Below are positions 6,726 to 13,082 of a stretch of DNA of 15,017 nucleotides, in pieces. The DNA is taken from the NCBI GenBank assembly GCA_029865445.1, contig JAOUGY010000057.1, positions 1 through 15,017 on the forward strand. The letters run 5' to 3'. A program made the position numbers and the translations under genes. Source of the stretch: Acidimicrobiia bacterium. Its GTDB lineage: Bacteria; Actinomycetota; Acidimicrobiia; Spongiisociales; ZC4RG35. Position 1 is the first letter of the stretch, and each line of letters begins with the position of its first letter. Under the pieces are notes generated by a model, which ran no database searches, was not told where the DNA came from, and saw only the letters and a list, made by a program, of their open reading frames with translations.

Positions 6726-7892
6726 ATGCCGGAACGCAAGCGAGTGCTGGTCACCTTCAAACCGAAGGACAAACGGCGGAGGAAGGCCGACAAGACCGAG
6801 GTGTTCATGAGCACCGTCGACGAGGGATTCGAGGTCAAGGCGGCGGCCACCATGGGACCGCCCACGGACCACGGTGTGGTGTACGACGTCAACGAATACC
6901 GGGCACCGATCCTGGTAGCCGACCTCACGGACGAGCAGATCGCAGCGCTGGAGAAGGCGGCCGATGTGGCGACCGTGGAAGAGGACGGCGAGATGTATGC
7001 ATTCGGGCCTCAGCTCGCGGTGGAGGGCGAGCCGTCGCTCGATGAGGAGACGATCCCGAGCGGTATCAACCTCATCAAAGCACCTCCGGCGTGGCCGTGT
7101 TCGGAAGGCAAGGCCATCAAGGTGGCCGTGCTCGACACGGGAATCGACTACTCCCACCCTGATCTCGCGGTCAACTATCGAGGCGGCGCCAGTTTCGTTG
7201 CCGACGAAAGCGACCCGATGGATTACAACGGCCACGGGACGCACTGTGCCGGGACCATCGCTGCCGCCTTCACGGGTGCCGGAGTGGTGGGCGTCGCGCC
7301 GAGCGCCTACCTCATCGCCGCCAAGGTGCTGAGTCGTTCGGGACGGGGTGCCTGGTCGAACCTCATCGCAGGCATCGACTATGCCGTGAACGACCGCGGC
7401 GCCCGAATTCTGTCGATGAGCCTTGGCGCCGCGGCCGCCCCAACGGCTGTGGAGGCGATGTGCACGATGGCCTGGGAAAAGGGTGCTCTGCTGATCGCGG
7501 CTGCCGGAAACGCAGCGGGTCCCGTGGGGGCACCGGCCGCATATGAAAGCGTCATGGCCGTGTCAGCGATCGACGATCAGGGTTCACTTGCCTCGTTCTC
7601 GAATCGAGGACCCGAGGTGGAGTTGTGCGCTCCGGGCGTGCAGGTGCTGTCAACGGCTCCGGGAGGCGGCTACCGCCGCCTGAGCGGAACGTCCATGGCG
7701 TGCCCTCACGTGGCGGGCGCGGCGGCGGTGGCGTGGGGGGCGCACCGATGGGCGTCGAACGAGGAGATCAGGAGTCTGTTGACCTGGCGCGCCGACCTCA
7801 TGGGGCGTATCGAGCGGACTGAAGAGTTCGGATGGGGACGGGTGGACGCCGAGGCCGCAGCGTGTGAACTGGAGCGGCCACCCGTGAGCTGA
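6726..7892 (+). CDS. Subtilisin-family (S8) serine protease with I9-like prodomain, no signal peptide
   Basis: The 388-residue protein has the complete subtilase triad: Asp137 (VAVLDTGIDYSHPDL), His170 (NGHGTHCAGT) and Ser323 (SGTSMACPHVAG), with oxyanion-hole Asn262 (AAAGNAAG). Cys after the catalytic His is as in proteinase K-like members. Residues about 6-93 look like an I9 propeptide: strand KRVLVTF, then LVADLTDEQIAALEKAADVA and TVEEDGEMYAF. Self-cleavage somewhere around residues 93-105 would free the catalytic domain (inference). The N-terminus is charged (MPERKRVLVTFKPKDKRRRK) with no hydrophobic segment, so the enzyme appears cytoplasmic or exported by an unknown route. I chose ATG 6726 because AAGGGG lies 5 nt before it; the in-frame ATG at 6702 lies upstream of the inferred transcription start. 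The stop is 1 bp from the stop of a convergent I9-like gene. Confidence 0.93.
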   Translation: MPERKRVLVTFKPKDKRRRKADKTEVFMSTVDEGFEVKAAATMGPPTDHGVVYDVNEYRAPILVADLTDEQIAALEKAADVATVEEDGEMYAFGPQLAVEGEPSLDEETIPSGINLIKAPPAWPCSEGKAIKVAVLDTGIDYSHPDLAVNYRGGASFVADESDPMDYNGHGTHCAGTIAAAFTGAGVVGVAPSAYLIAAKVLSRSGRGAWSNLIAGIDYAVNDRGARILSMSLGAAAAPTAVEAMCTMAWEKGALLIAAAGNAAGPVGAPAAYESVMAVSAIDDQGSLASFSNRGPEVELCAPGVQVLSTAPGGGYRRLSGTSMACPHVAGAAAVAWGAHRWASNEEIRSLLTWRADLMGRIERTEEFGWGRVDAEAAACELERPPVS

Positions 7893-7893
7893 C

Positions 7894-8121
7894 TTAGATG
7901 GTCACCTCGCCATCGAACTCCACCCTCACCACGGATGGGTCGACACGGAGACGCTCGAACGCTGAACGGTCGATGCGGAGGGCGGCGGCGCCGATCGCCG
8001 GAAAGACGTGTTTGACGGCAACCGAAGCGAATTCGTCGGGAAGTTCGGTGAACGTGACGATCACGTCGACGGAGTCGTCCCTATCCAGCCGGGCGACAAC
8101 AGCGGGATCGATCTCGACCAT
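7894..8121 (-). CDS. Stand-alone I9 (subtilisin propeptide)-like protein, putative protease inhibitor or chaperone
   Basis: This small gene encodes 75 residues. The body reads strand VDVIVTF, then VKHVFPAIGAAALRIDRSAF, then ERLRVDPSVVRVEFDGEVTI. The order matches the I9 fold of subtilisin propeptides, where a YIVGF-type strand is followed by a Phe/Ile strand, a helix, and a DPSV-type turn leading into a V-x-x-V-E-x-D strand. The segment between the first strand and VKHVF is about 10-13 residues shorter than in Bacillus propeptides, so helix 1 may be reduced. There is no protease domain. The C-terminus ends just after the last strand, as in the free I9 inhibitors of fungi (yeast Pbi2/IB2, Pleurotus POIA1). 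The start is fixed by a strong AGGAGGT (8133-8127) 5 nt before the ATG. The same frame runs open upstream to 8736 but there only shadows the nitroreductase. It follows that gene by 47 bp with no visible promoter. Confidence 0.72.
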   Translation of the reverse strand: MVEIDPAVVARLDRDDSVDVIVTFTELPDEFASVAVKHVFPAIGAAALRIDRSAFERLRVDPSVVRVEFDGEVTI

Positions 8122-8126
8122 TGGAC

Positions 8127-8133
8127 ACCTCCT
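8127..8133 (-). promoter_or_regulatory. Strong Shine-Dalgarno of the I9-like gene
   Basis: Minus-strand AGGAGGT, 5 nt before the ATG at 8121, is the best match to the anti-SD in the window. It settles the start of this short gene and argues that it is translated independently of the nitroreductase. Confidence 0.8.
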
Positions 8134-8168
8134 CAGGCGGGCAGAAAACGGCGCACCCCACTGTCGGC

Positions 8169-8822
8169 TCAGGTGCGTTTCGACCCGTAACCATTCCAGT
8201 GTGTCACGGTGGCGGCATCCCGGCGAGCGGCCTTTCCAAACCGTCCAACCGGGCGGCCCAGCGGCACGAGGGCAACGATCTCGAACCGGTCCGGGATGCC
8301 GAGCAACTCCCGCATGTCGGCCTGTCTGGACCACCACACCGTTGTGAGAACCGTCCCGATGCCGAGCGATCTGGCGGCCAGCATGAAGTTCTGCACCGCC
8401 GGGTAGACGCTCGCGTACAAGGGACCGATGTCGATCGGGCCCTCGTCGTCGGAGGGCGTGATGGAGACGTCGGGCATCAGGAACAAGACCAGCGCAGCGG
8501 CGGACTCGAGACCTTCGGCGAGCGTGCGCGACGCCTTCAAACCCCGATCGAACTCCTGGCGTTGGGCGTCCGACCAGCCCGGGGGCAGCTGGGAGAGCTG
8601 CGCCTTCTCCCATCGTTCGTAGGCAGTGCGGTAGATCCAGGCCACCCTGACCTTCAAGTCGAAGTCGGTGACAACGAGGTACTGCCACGGCTGGCTGTTG
8701 CCACCGCTCGGCGCCTGCTGGGCGGCGGCCAGACAACGCGCGACCTCCTCATCGCTCACGGATTCACCGCTGTACCGGCGGATCGCCCGCGTGGTCATGA
8801 TCCCTTCGTACATGTCCATCAT
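8169..8822 (-). CDS. Nitroreductase family protein
   Basis: The 217-residue protein is the usual length for an FMN-dependent nitroreductase. The N-terminal FMN phosphate motif TTRAIRRYSGESVSDEEV spans about residues 10-27, and APSGGNSQPWQYLVV spans 37-51, both hallmarks. The central helix AVQNFMLAARSLGIGTVLTT and the C-terminal IVALVPLGRPVGRFGK complete the fold. These enzymes use NAD(P)H to reduce nitro groups, quinones or free flavin. The ATG at 8822 overlaps the crotonase stop as ATGA, so translation is coupled; a second ATG at 8819 is an equally usable start. Because the run begins with a group D flavin monooxygenase-like gene, this protein could supply reduced flavin to it. That role is inferred from context only. 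Confidence 0.9.
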   Translation of the reverse strand: MMDMYEGIMTTRAIRRYSGESVSDEEVARCLAAAQQAPSGGNSQPWQYLVVTDFDLKVRVAWIYRTAYERWEKAQLSQLPPGWSDAQRQEFDRGLKASRTLAEGLESAAALVLFLMPDVSITPSDDEGPIDIGPLYASVYPAVQNFMLAARSLGIGTVLTTVWWSRQADMRELLGIPDRFEIVALVPLGRPVGRFGKAARRDAATVTHWNGYGSKRT

Positions 8823-9604
8823 CGGCCCCGGAACTCAGGGGGTCGTCGCTGCTCTATGGCATTGATCGCCTCGGCGTGGTCTTCGCTCCCCATCGTGACC
8901 ACCTCGTATCCGAGTGCGACGTCGAAGGATGAAGCGAACATCTGTTTCACCCAGGAGTTGACCGCCAGTTTCGTGTATCTGAGGGCGAGAGGCGCGCCGG
9001 CCGCCAGTCGGCCGGCAAATGACAGTGCTGCGGCACCGAGTTCCTCGGGAGCATGCACCTCCGCCGTCAACCCCAGTCGATGTGCCTCGGCGGCGGAAAT
9101 CGGATCGCCCGTGAGCAGGTAGCGCTTTGCCAGCATCGGGCCGATGAGGAGCGGCCAGATGCCGGTGCCACCGTCCCCTGCCACCAGGCCAACCCGCACG
9201 TGGGGATCCCCGATCACTGCCGCATCCGACATCAACACCACGTCGCACAACAGCGCGATGGTTGCACCGAGACCCATGGCAGGACCGTTCACGGCAGCCA
9301 CGATGGGAACCTCGATGTCGAGCAGGTTCCAGACGATGCGCTTGCCCGCGGCGCGCACCTCCTCCCGGCTGACCGGATCCTGGAGCTCCGGGAACCAGCC
9401 GTAGTCCCCGCCGGCGCTGAAGGCCCGCTTGGAACCGGTCAACACCACCGCCCTGTAGTCGTGGTTCGTTCTCAGATCCGAGAAGAACCGATCGAGGTCA
9501 TGATGGAGCCGGCCGTCGATGGCGTTGACATCGGACGCCGGATGGTCGATCGTCGCCACGAGCACCGCTCCGGCCTCTTCCGTCCTGATGGTGTCGTAGC
9601 TCAT
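8819..9604 (-). CDS. Enoyl-CoA hydratase/isomerase (crotonase) family protein lacking both hydratase glutamates
   Basis: The product is 261 residues. The crotonase oxyanion-hole segments are present: KRAFSAGGDYGWF (about 59-71) and NGPAMGLGATIALLCD (106-121). Against rat mitochondrial enoyl-CoA hydratase (from memory, NGYALGGGCE and QPE), catalytic Glu144 aligns with Thr115 and Glu164 with His135 (IGDPHVRVG). It is therefore unlikely to be an ordinary hydratase. Other crotonase chemistries (isomerase, thioesterase, decarboxylase, C-C hydrolase) remain possible. The CoA-binding framework GLVAGDGGTGIWPLL and the C-terminal EQRRPPEF are normal. I prefer the ATG at 9604, 13 nt after the stop of the upstream gene; the frame stays open to 9655, but that stretch overlaps the upstream coding sequence. 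Translation is coupled to the following nitroreductase. Confidence 0.85.
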   Translation of the reverse strand: MSYDTIRTEEAGAVLVATIDHPASDVNAIDGRLHHDLDRFFSDLRTNHDYRAVVLTGSKRAFSAGGDYGWFPELQDPVSREEVRAAGKRIVWNLLDIEVPIVAAVNGPAMGLGATIALLCDVVLMSDAAVIGDPHVRVGLVAGDGGTGIWPLLIGPMLAKRYLLTGDPISAAEAHRLGLTAEVHAPEELGAAALSFAGRLAAGAPLALRYTKLAVNSWVKQMFASSFDVALGYEVVTMGSEDHAEAINAIEQRRPPEFRGR

Positions 9605-9617
9605 ACCCGCTCGTATC

Positions 9618-10760
9618 TCATAGCTGCTCGTGACCACCCAGCCCCAACAGAACACGTCCGGCGACCTCCCAAGTCGGTTGGGCGATCATCATGTGCTGCG
9701 CACCCGTGTTGACGTCGCGGAATCGCCGTTCCAGCGGTGAGCTCCGGTAGATCGAAGTCCCGCCTGCCGCCCGGTACATCGACTCTGTGACCCGTACCGC
9801 AGCTTCGGCCGCCCCGGTGGCCGCCATGCGCAGCCGCGCCCTGGTCACATCATCCAGAGAGTCACCTGCGCACGCCACGGCCCACGCCCCCTCCACGACA
9901 TCGTTGAGGTAACACCGAGCCGCGTCGAGCGTCATCTCCGATCGCGCCACGGCCTCCTGCACCGACGGGCGGTCGGCCAGGCTACGGCGGCTCCCGGTCG
10001 GCACCTTTCCGGACGCGAGCTCCTTGAGGTCTGCGATGGCCCCGCGGGCCGCGCCGAGGAGCACCGCCGCCACACCGAGGGCGAGCATGCCGTAGATGGG
10101 AAACCGGTACAGGGGCTCGTCGCTCCACGGTTCATCCTGGCCCACCACCCAAGTGTGGGTGTCGGGGACGTATACATCGGTCAGACGAATGTCGTGACTG
10201 CCGGTGGCGGCCAAACCCATCACATGCCACGTGTCGAGGATCTCGACCTGGTGGTTGGGAACGACGGCCGTCCTCACCACCTGCTCTCCATCCGGGATGA
10301 ATCCAACGGTGATCCAATCGGCATGAAGACAACCCGAGCAGAATGGCCAGGTGCCCGAGATGCGGTAGCCCGCATCGTGGCGAACGCCTCCGCCCTTGGG
10401 GGCAAGGACACCGGCTGTGAGGGTGGACGCGCCGTCGGCGTAGACCTCGTGGGCTGTCGGCTCGGGAAGAAAGGCCCCGTTCAAGGACGTGGTGGAAGCA
10501 ATCATCACGATCCAGGCTGAAGCAGCATCGCTCATGGCGATGTGCTCCAACACCTCGGCTGTGGCCACAGGAGGGGATGCGAAGCCACCGAGGGCACTCG
10601 GCAATCCAAGGCCGGGTAACCCGGACGTTCGGACCGCCCCCACCACGTCGTCCGCCAACCTACCAGTTTGCTCGGCCAACTGTGCAGCCCCGCGGACCTG
10701 TTTTGCAAGCGTTTGCGCTTTGGAGACCAGATCTGCCCTGTCCCCAATACTCAGAGTCAT
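9618..10760 (-). CDS. Acyl-CoA dehydrogenase-fold flavin monooxygenase (HsaA/DszC-like, group D)
   Basis: The 380-residue protein has the acyl-CoA dehydrogenase fold but the sequence features of two-component flavin monooxygenases. These are a central YRISGTWPFCSGCLHADW block (β-domain, compare the SGRW-FxSG motif of HsaA/DszC), VMGLAATGSHDIRLTDVYVP, and the C-terminal helical domain ending RDVNTGAQHMMIAQPTWEVA. The last replaces the ACAD catalytic-Glu loop. Family members hydroxylate phenols or aromatic sulfur compounds using reduced FMN supplied by a partner reductase. No dedicated HpaC-type reductase is present in the window; the nitroreductase two genes downstream is a candidate. The start ATG is preceded by a perfect-form -10 TAGAAT at 6 nt, so the mRNA is probably leaderless. 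It is first in a four-gene run and divergent from the TetR gene. A true dehydrogenase acting on an unusual substrate cannot be excluded. Confidence 0.82.
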   Translation of the reverse strand: MTLSIGDRADLVSKAQTLAKQVRGAAQLAEQTGRLADDVVGAVRTSGLPGLGLPSALGGFASPPVATAEVLEHIAMSDAASAWIVMIASTTSLNGAFLPEPTAHEVYADGASTLTAGVLAPKGGGVRHDAGYRISGTWPFCSGCLHADWITVGFIPDGEQVVRTAVVPNHQVEILDTWHVMGLAATGSHDIRLTDVYVPDTHTWVVGQDEPWSDEPLYRFPIYGMLALGVAAVLLGAARGAIADLKELASGKVPTGSRRSLADRPSVQEAVARSEMTLDAARCYLNDVVEGAWAVACAGDSLDDVTRARLRMAATGAAEAAVRVTESMYRAAGGTSIYRSSPLERRFRDVNTGAQHMMIAQPTWEVAGRVLLGLGGHEQL

Positions 10761-10767
10761 TCTCTGA
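10751..10767. promoter_or_regulatory. Perfect inverted repeat over the monooxygenase start, candidate TetR operator
   Basis: TCAGAG-TCATT-CTCTGA is a perfect 6-bp inverted repeat with a 5-nt spacer. It covers the start codon (10758-10760) and the expected transcription start of the leaderless monooxygenase mRNA and touches its -10 box. A second, imperfect pair (TCTGATT at 10763-10769 and AACCAGA at 10781-10787) spans the rest of the gap. The divergent TetR-family gene at 10801 is the obvious candidate binder (inference). Confidence 0.5.
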
Positions 10768-10772
10768 TTCTA
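10767..10772 (-). promoter_or_regulatory. -10 box of the monooxygenase operon
   Basis: TAGAAT on the minus strand ends 6 nt before the ATG at 10760, matching TATAAT in five of six positions. No convincing -35 was seen. The spacing implies leaderless transcription. Confidence 0.6.
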
Positions 10773-10800
10773 CTGACTTAAACCAGACGGAAGGTCCAGA

Positions 10801-11451
10801 ATGCCCAGAAGGGTTGGGATTACGGAGGACATGGGCCAACATGCGGACATGACAACGGGCCTTCCGCCGCCGCCGACCACCCGCAAGGCACGCTCCACAT
10901 ACGAAGGGCTCATCGCCGCCACCCGTGAGGTCGTGAGATCCGAAGGTCGCGTCGACGCCGAGCGGATCGCGGCGGCCGCAGCCTTGTCGCCGGCAACCTT
11001 CTACTCGTACTTCTCTTCCAAAGACGCGGCGCTGGCGGCCGCATTCGACAGAGCGCTCGACGACATGCTCCGACAACTCGACGAGCATCTGACGATCGAA
11101 CGCCTCCTGGAGTTCGGCCTCGCCGAGACCGTTCGCTCCCTGGTGTGGATGGTCGCCCGAGGTTTCACCCACGACGCAAGGGTCTTTCGCCTGACGATGA
11201 GCCGGCTACCCGAGTCCGAGGTGCTCCGGACCGTCTATCGCCACCACGATCAGGCCCTCACAGACAAGGTGGAGCGTTTCGTCCGATTGGGCATGAGCGC
11301 CGGACAGATCCGGGTCGGGGAATCCCGCCCCATGGCGGAAGCGATCGTGGTCTCGGTTCAGGGCTTCCAAAACCCGCTCATCGTGAGGCAGGGCGCCTCT
11401 CCGTTGTTGGAGGAGTTGACGACGATGCTCACGAAGTTTCTGACGCCCTGA
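10801..11451 (+). CDS. TetR family transcriptional regulator
   Basis: The 216-residue protein has an N-terminal DNA-binding domain: helix 1 YEGLIAATREVVRSEG, then the HTH DAERIAAAAALSPATFYSYF followed by SSKDAALAAAF, the standard TetR signature (FYSYF-SSKDA). The C-terminal half is a ligand/dimer domain with no family I can name. The ATG at 10801 has GGAAGG (10789-10794) 6 nt upstream; in-frame ATGs at 10831 and 10849 are possible alternatives and would shorten a non-conserved tail. It is divergent from the monooxygenase operon across 40 bp that contain an inverted repeat, so it is the likely local repressor. It converges on the MarR gene with a 1-bp gap between stops. Confidence 0.92.
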   Translation: MPRRVGITEDMGQHADMTTGLPPPPTTRKARSTYEGLIAATREVVRSEGRVDAERIAAAAALSPATFYSYFSSKDAALAAAFDRALDDMLRQLDEHLTIERLLEFGLAETVRSLVWMVARGFTHDARVFRLTMSRLPESEVLRTVYRHHDQALTDKVERFVRLGMSAGQIRVGESRPMAEAIVVSVQGFQNPLIVRQGASPLLEELTTMLTKFLTP

Positions 11452-11452
11452 A

Positions 11453-11971
11453 TCAGCCGTCGAGAACCTTGGTGAAGATCCGGATCAGGTGACGGATGTC
11501 GTCCTCATCGAGCTCCGGGAACATGTCGTGCTCGGCTTCGATACGCATCGCTATCTCGGTCTTCATGGCTTCACCGGCGTGGGTGAGCACGAGTTGCTTC
11601 ACCCGTCGGTCCCCCGGGTCCGGCCGCCGCTCGACGAGACCCAGTCCTTCCAGCCGGTCCGCGATCCCGGTGATGTAGGAGGCATCGAGACACAGGCGTT
11701 CGGCCGCAGCGCCCATCGGCAGCGGTTCGTCGAGCTCCCGCAGCATGGCGTACAGCGGCGGTGTCAGATCGAAGTCCGCCACGACCTGATGGAAACGCCG
11801 TCTCATGCGATCGCCCATCCGACGCATGATCTCGGCCAGTTCCGCCCGGTCGCGCATAGCGTCGTCGGATCGCCGAGGTGCGGATGTCCCCATGTCGCCA
11901 GAAATCACCTCAGGACTCGCCTCAGGGATCGCGTTTTGGTGGATGCCCTCATCCTGGGTGCTATCAACCAT
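11453..11971 (-). CDS. MarR family transcriptional regulator
   Basis: The product is 172 residues. The winged helix is clear: LTPPLYAMLRELDEPLPMGA, then AERLCLDASYITGIADRLEG, then LGLVERRPDPGDRRVKQLVL, with the family D-x-R-D/R wing motif. The first 35 or so residues are a polar extension unlike the core family. I prefer the ATG at 11971 over the TTG at 11977 because a TATCGT -10 box lies 8 nt before the ATG and only 2 nt before the TTG. It is divergent from a DrrAB-type exporter, the usual arrangement for a MarR repressor that releases an efflux system when its ligand binds (inference from context). Its stop is 1 bp from that of the TetR gene. Confidence 0.92.
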   Translation of the reverse strand: MVDSTQDEGIHQNAIPEASPEVISGDMGTSAPRRSDDAMRDRAELAEIMRRMGDRMRRRFHQVVADFDLTPPLYAMLRELDEPLPMGAAAERLCLDASYITGIADRLEGLGLVERRPDPGDRRVKQLVLTHAGEAMKTEIAMRIEAEHDMFPELDEDDIRHLIRIFTKVLDG

Positions 11972-11979
11972 TGGCAAAG

Positions 11980-12030
11980 ACGATAACAGACAAAGAAGAA
12001 ATTGACATTACAAAGCATTCGCGCGATGCT
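11980..12030. promoter_or_regulatory. Divergent marR/exporter promoters sharing a -35 block
   Basis: The plus strand has a consensus -35 TTGACA (12002-12007), a 17-nt spacer and GATGCT (12025-12030) for the exporter. The minus strand has ATGTCA (12008-12003), a 17-nt spacer and TATCGT (11985-11980) for marR. The two -35 hexamers lie on the same 7 bp. A near-palindrome GCAT-N7-ATGC (12015-12029) overlaps the exporter -10, and CAAAG recurs at 11975, 11991, 12011 and 12065. One of these could be the MarR site. The stretch is clearly more AT-rich than its surroundings. Confidence 0.6.
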
Positions 12031-12077
12031 GCCCGACTCAGACCAGAAGACACAGACTCACGACAAAGGGGTGACCA

Positions 12078-13082
12078 TTGACCGACCCGATCGTGTCGGT
12101 GATGGGTGTGAACAAGACGTTCGGGGGCACGATCGAGGCCCTCGTCGACGTCAACCTCGACTTCGAACCCGGAATCATCTACGGATTGCTCGGGCCGAAC
12201 GGAGCCGGGAAGACCACACTCATCCGCGTCCTGACAACGCTTCTCAAACCCGACTCGGGCTCAGCCCGAGTGGCGGGCGTCGACGTGATCTCTGATCCAG
12301 TCACCGCACGGACGCGGCTCGGGCTCGCCGGGCAATTCGCCGCCGTGGACGACTATCTCACCGGACGGGAAAACGTGGAGATGGTGGGACGCCTGTACAA
12401 CCTGAGCCGCACCGACGCGGCTCGACGAGCAGATGAAGTGCTCGAACGGATCCATCTGACCGACGCCGCCGAACGGCCCGTGCGCACCTACTCGGGCGGT
12501 ATGCGTCGCCGCCTCGACCTCGCCGCCTCCATGATCGGCAGGCCTCAGGTGTTGTTCCTCGACGAACCGACCACTGGCATCGACCCCCGGAGCCGGGTGG
12601 ACGTGTGGGACCTCATCGAGGATCTCGTAGCGGACGGAACGACCATCCTGCTCACGACGCAATACCTCGACGAGGCGGACCAGCTCGCCGCCCGGGTGGG
12701 TGTGATCGACGAGGGGAGGCTGATCACCGAAGGCACCCCGGAGGAGCTCAAGGACAAGCTTGGCGGTTCTGTCGTCGAGCTCACCGTCGACGACGACACC
12801 CGCACGAGGACGATGGACACCTTGAGATCCGTCAACGGCGACGAGCCGGTGTACGACGCAGGCTCGAAGCGGATCTCGCTTCCCGCTCCCGATGGATCGG
12901 CCACGCTGATCCAGGTCGTGCGTGCCCTCGATGATGCGGGTATCGCCCCCGGCGATCTGTCGCTCAGGAAACCCACGCTCGACGACGTGTTCATGACACT
13001 GACCGGACACGTCGCGGAGGACACCAACAAGTCGCCACAGCGCGGCCGCCGTGGCCGGCAGCCCGAGAGGAATCCGCAATGA
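12078..13082 (+). CDS. ABC transporter ATP-binding protein, daunorubicin-resistance (DrrA) family
   Basis: The 334-residue ATPase has Walker A GPNGAGKTT (39-47), Q-loop Gln86 (AGQFAAVDDYLTGREN), signature YSGGMRRRLDLAA (138-150) and Walker B VLFLDEP (158-164). At the switch position it has Gln195 (LTTQYLDEADQLA) instead of His, which is characteristic of the DrrA branch. The C-terminal DrrA-type extension follows (RKPTLDDVFMTLTGH), ending in a basic tail. It powers export of a hydrophobic compound through the downstream permease. The start is TTG 12078, with AAAGGGGTG (12065-12073) just upstream; no in-frame ATG or GTG lies before the conserved start of the domain. The stop overlaps the permease start (ATGA). 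Expression is probably controlled by the divergent MarR protein. Confidence 0.93.
   Translation: MTDPIVSVMGVNKTFGGTIEALVDVNLDFEPGIIYGLLGPNGAGKTTLIRVLTTLLKPDSGSARVAGVDVISDPVTARTRLGLAGQFAAVDDYLTGRENVEMVGRLYNLSRTDAARRADEVLERIHLTDAAERPVRTYSGGMRRRLDLAASMIGRPQVLFLDEPTTGIDPRSRVDVWDLIEDLVADGTTILLTTQYLDEADQLAARVGVIDEGRLITEGTPEELKDKLGGSVVELTVDDDTRTRTMDTLRSVNGDEPVYDAGSKRISLPAPDGSATLIQVVRALDDAGIAPGDLSLRKPTLDDVFMTLTGHVAEDTNKSPQRGRRGRQPERNPQ

Noticed and set aside
7894..8736. The I9-like frame extended upstream to a 280-residue protein
   Set aside because: The extension overlaps the nitroreductase coding sequence in another frame and looks like shadow. The strong AGGAGGT at 8127-8133 sets the start at 8121.
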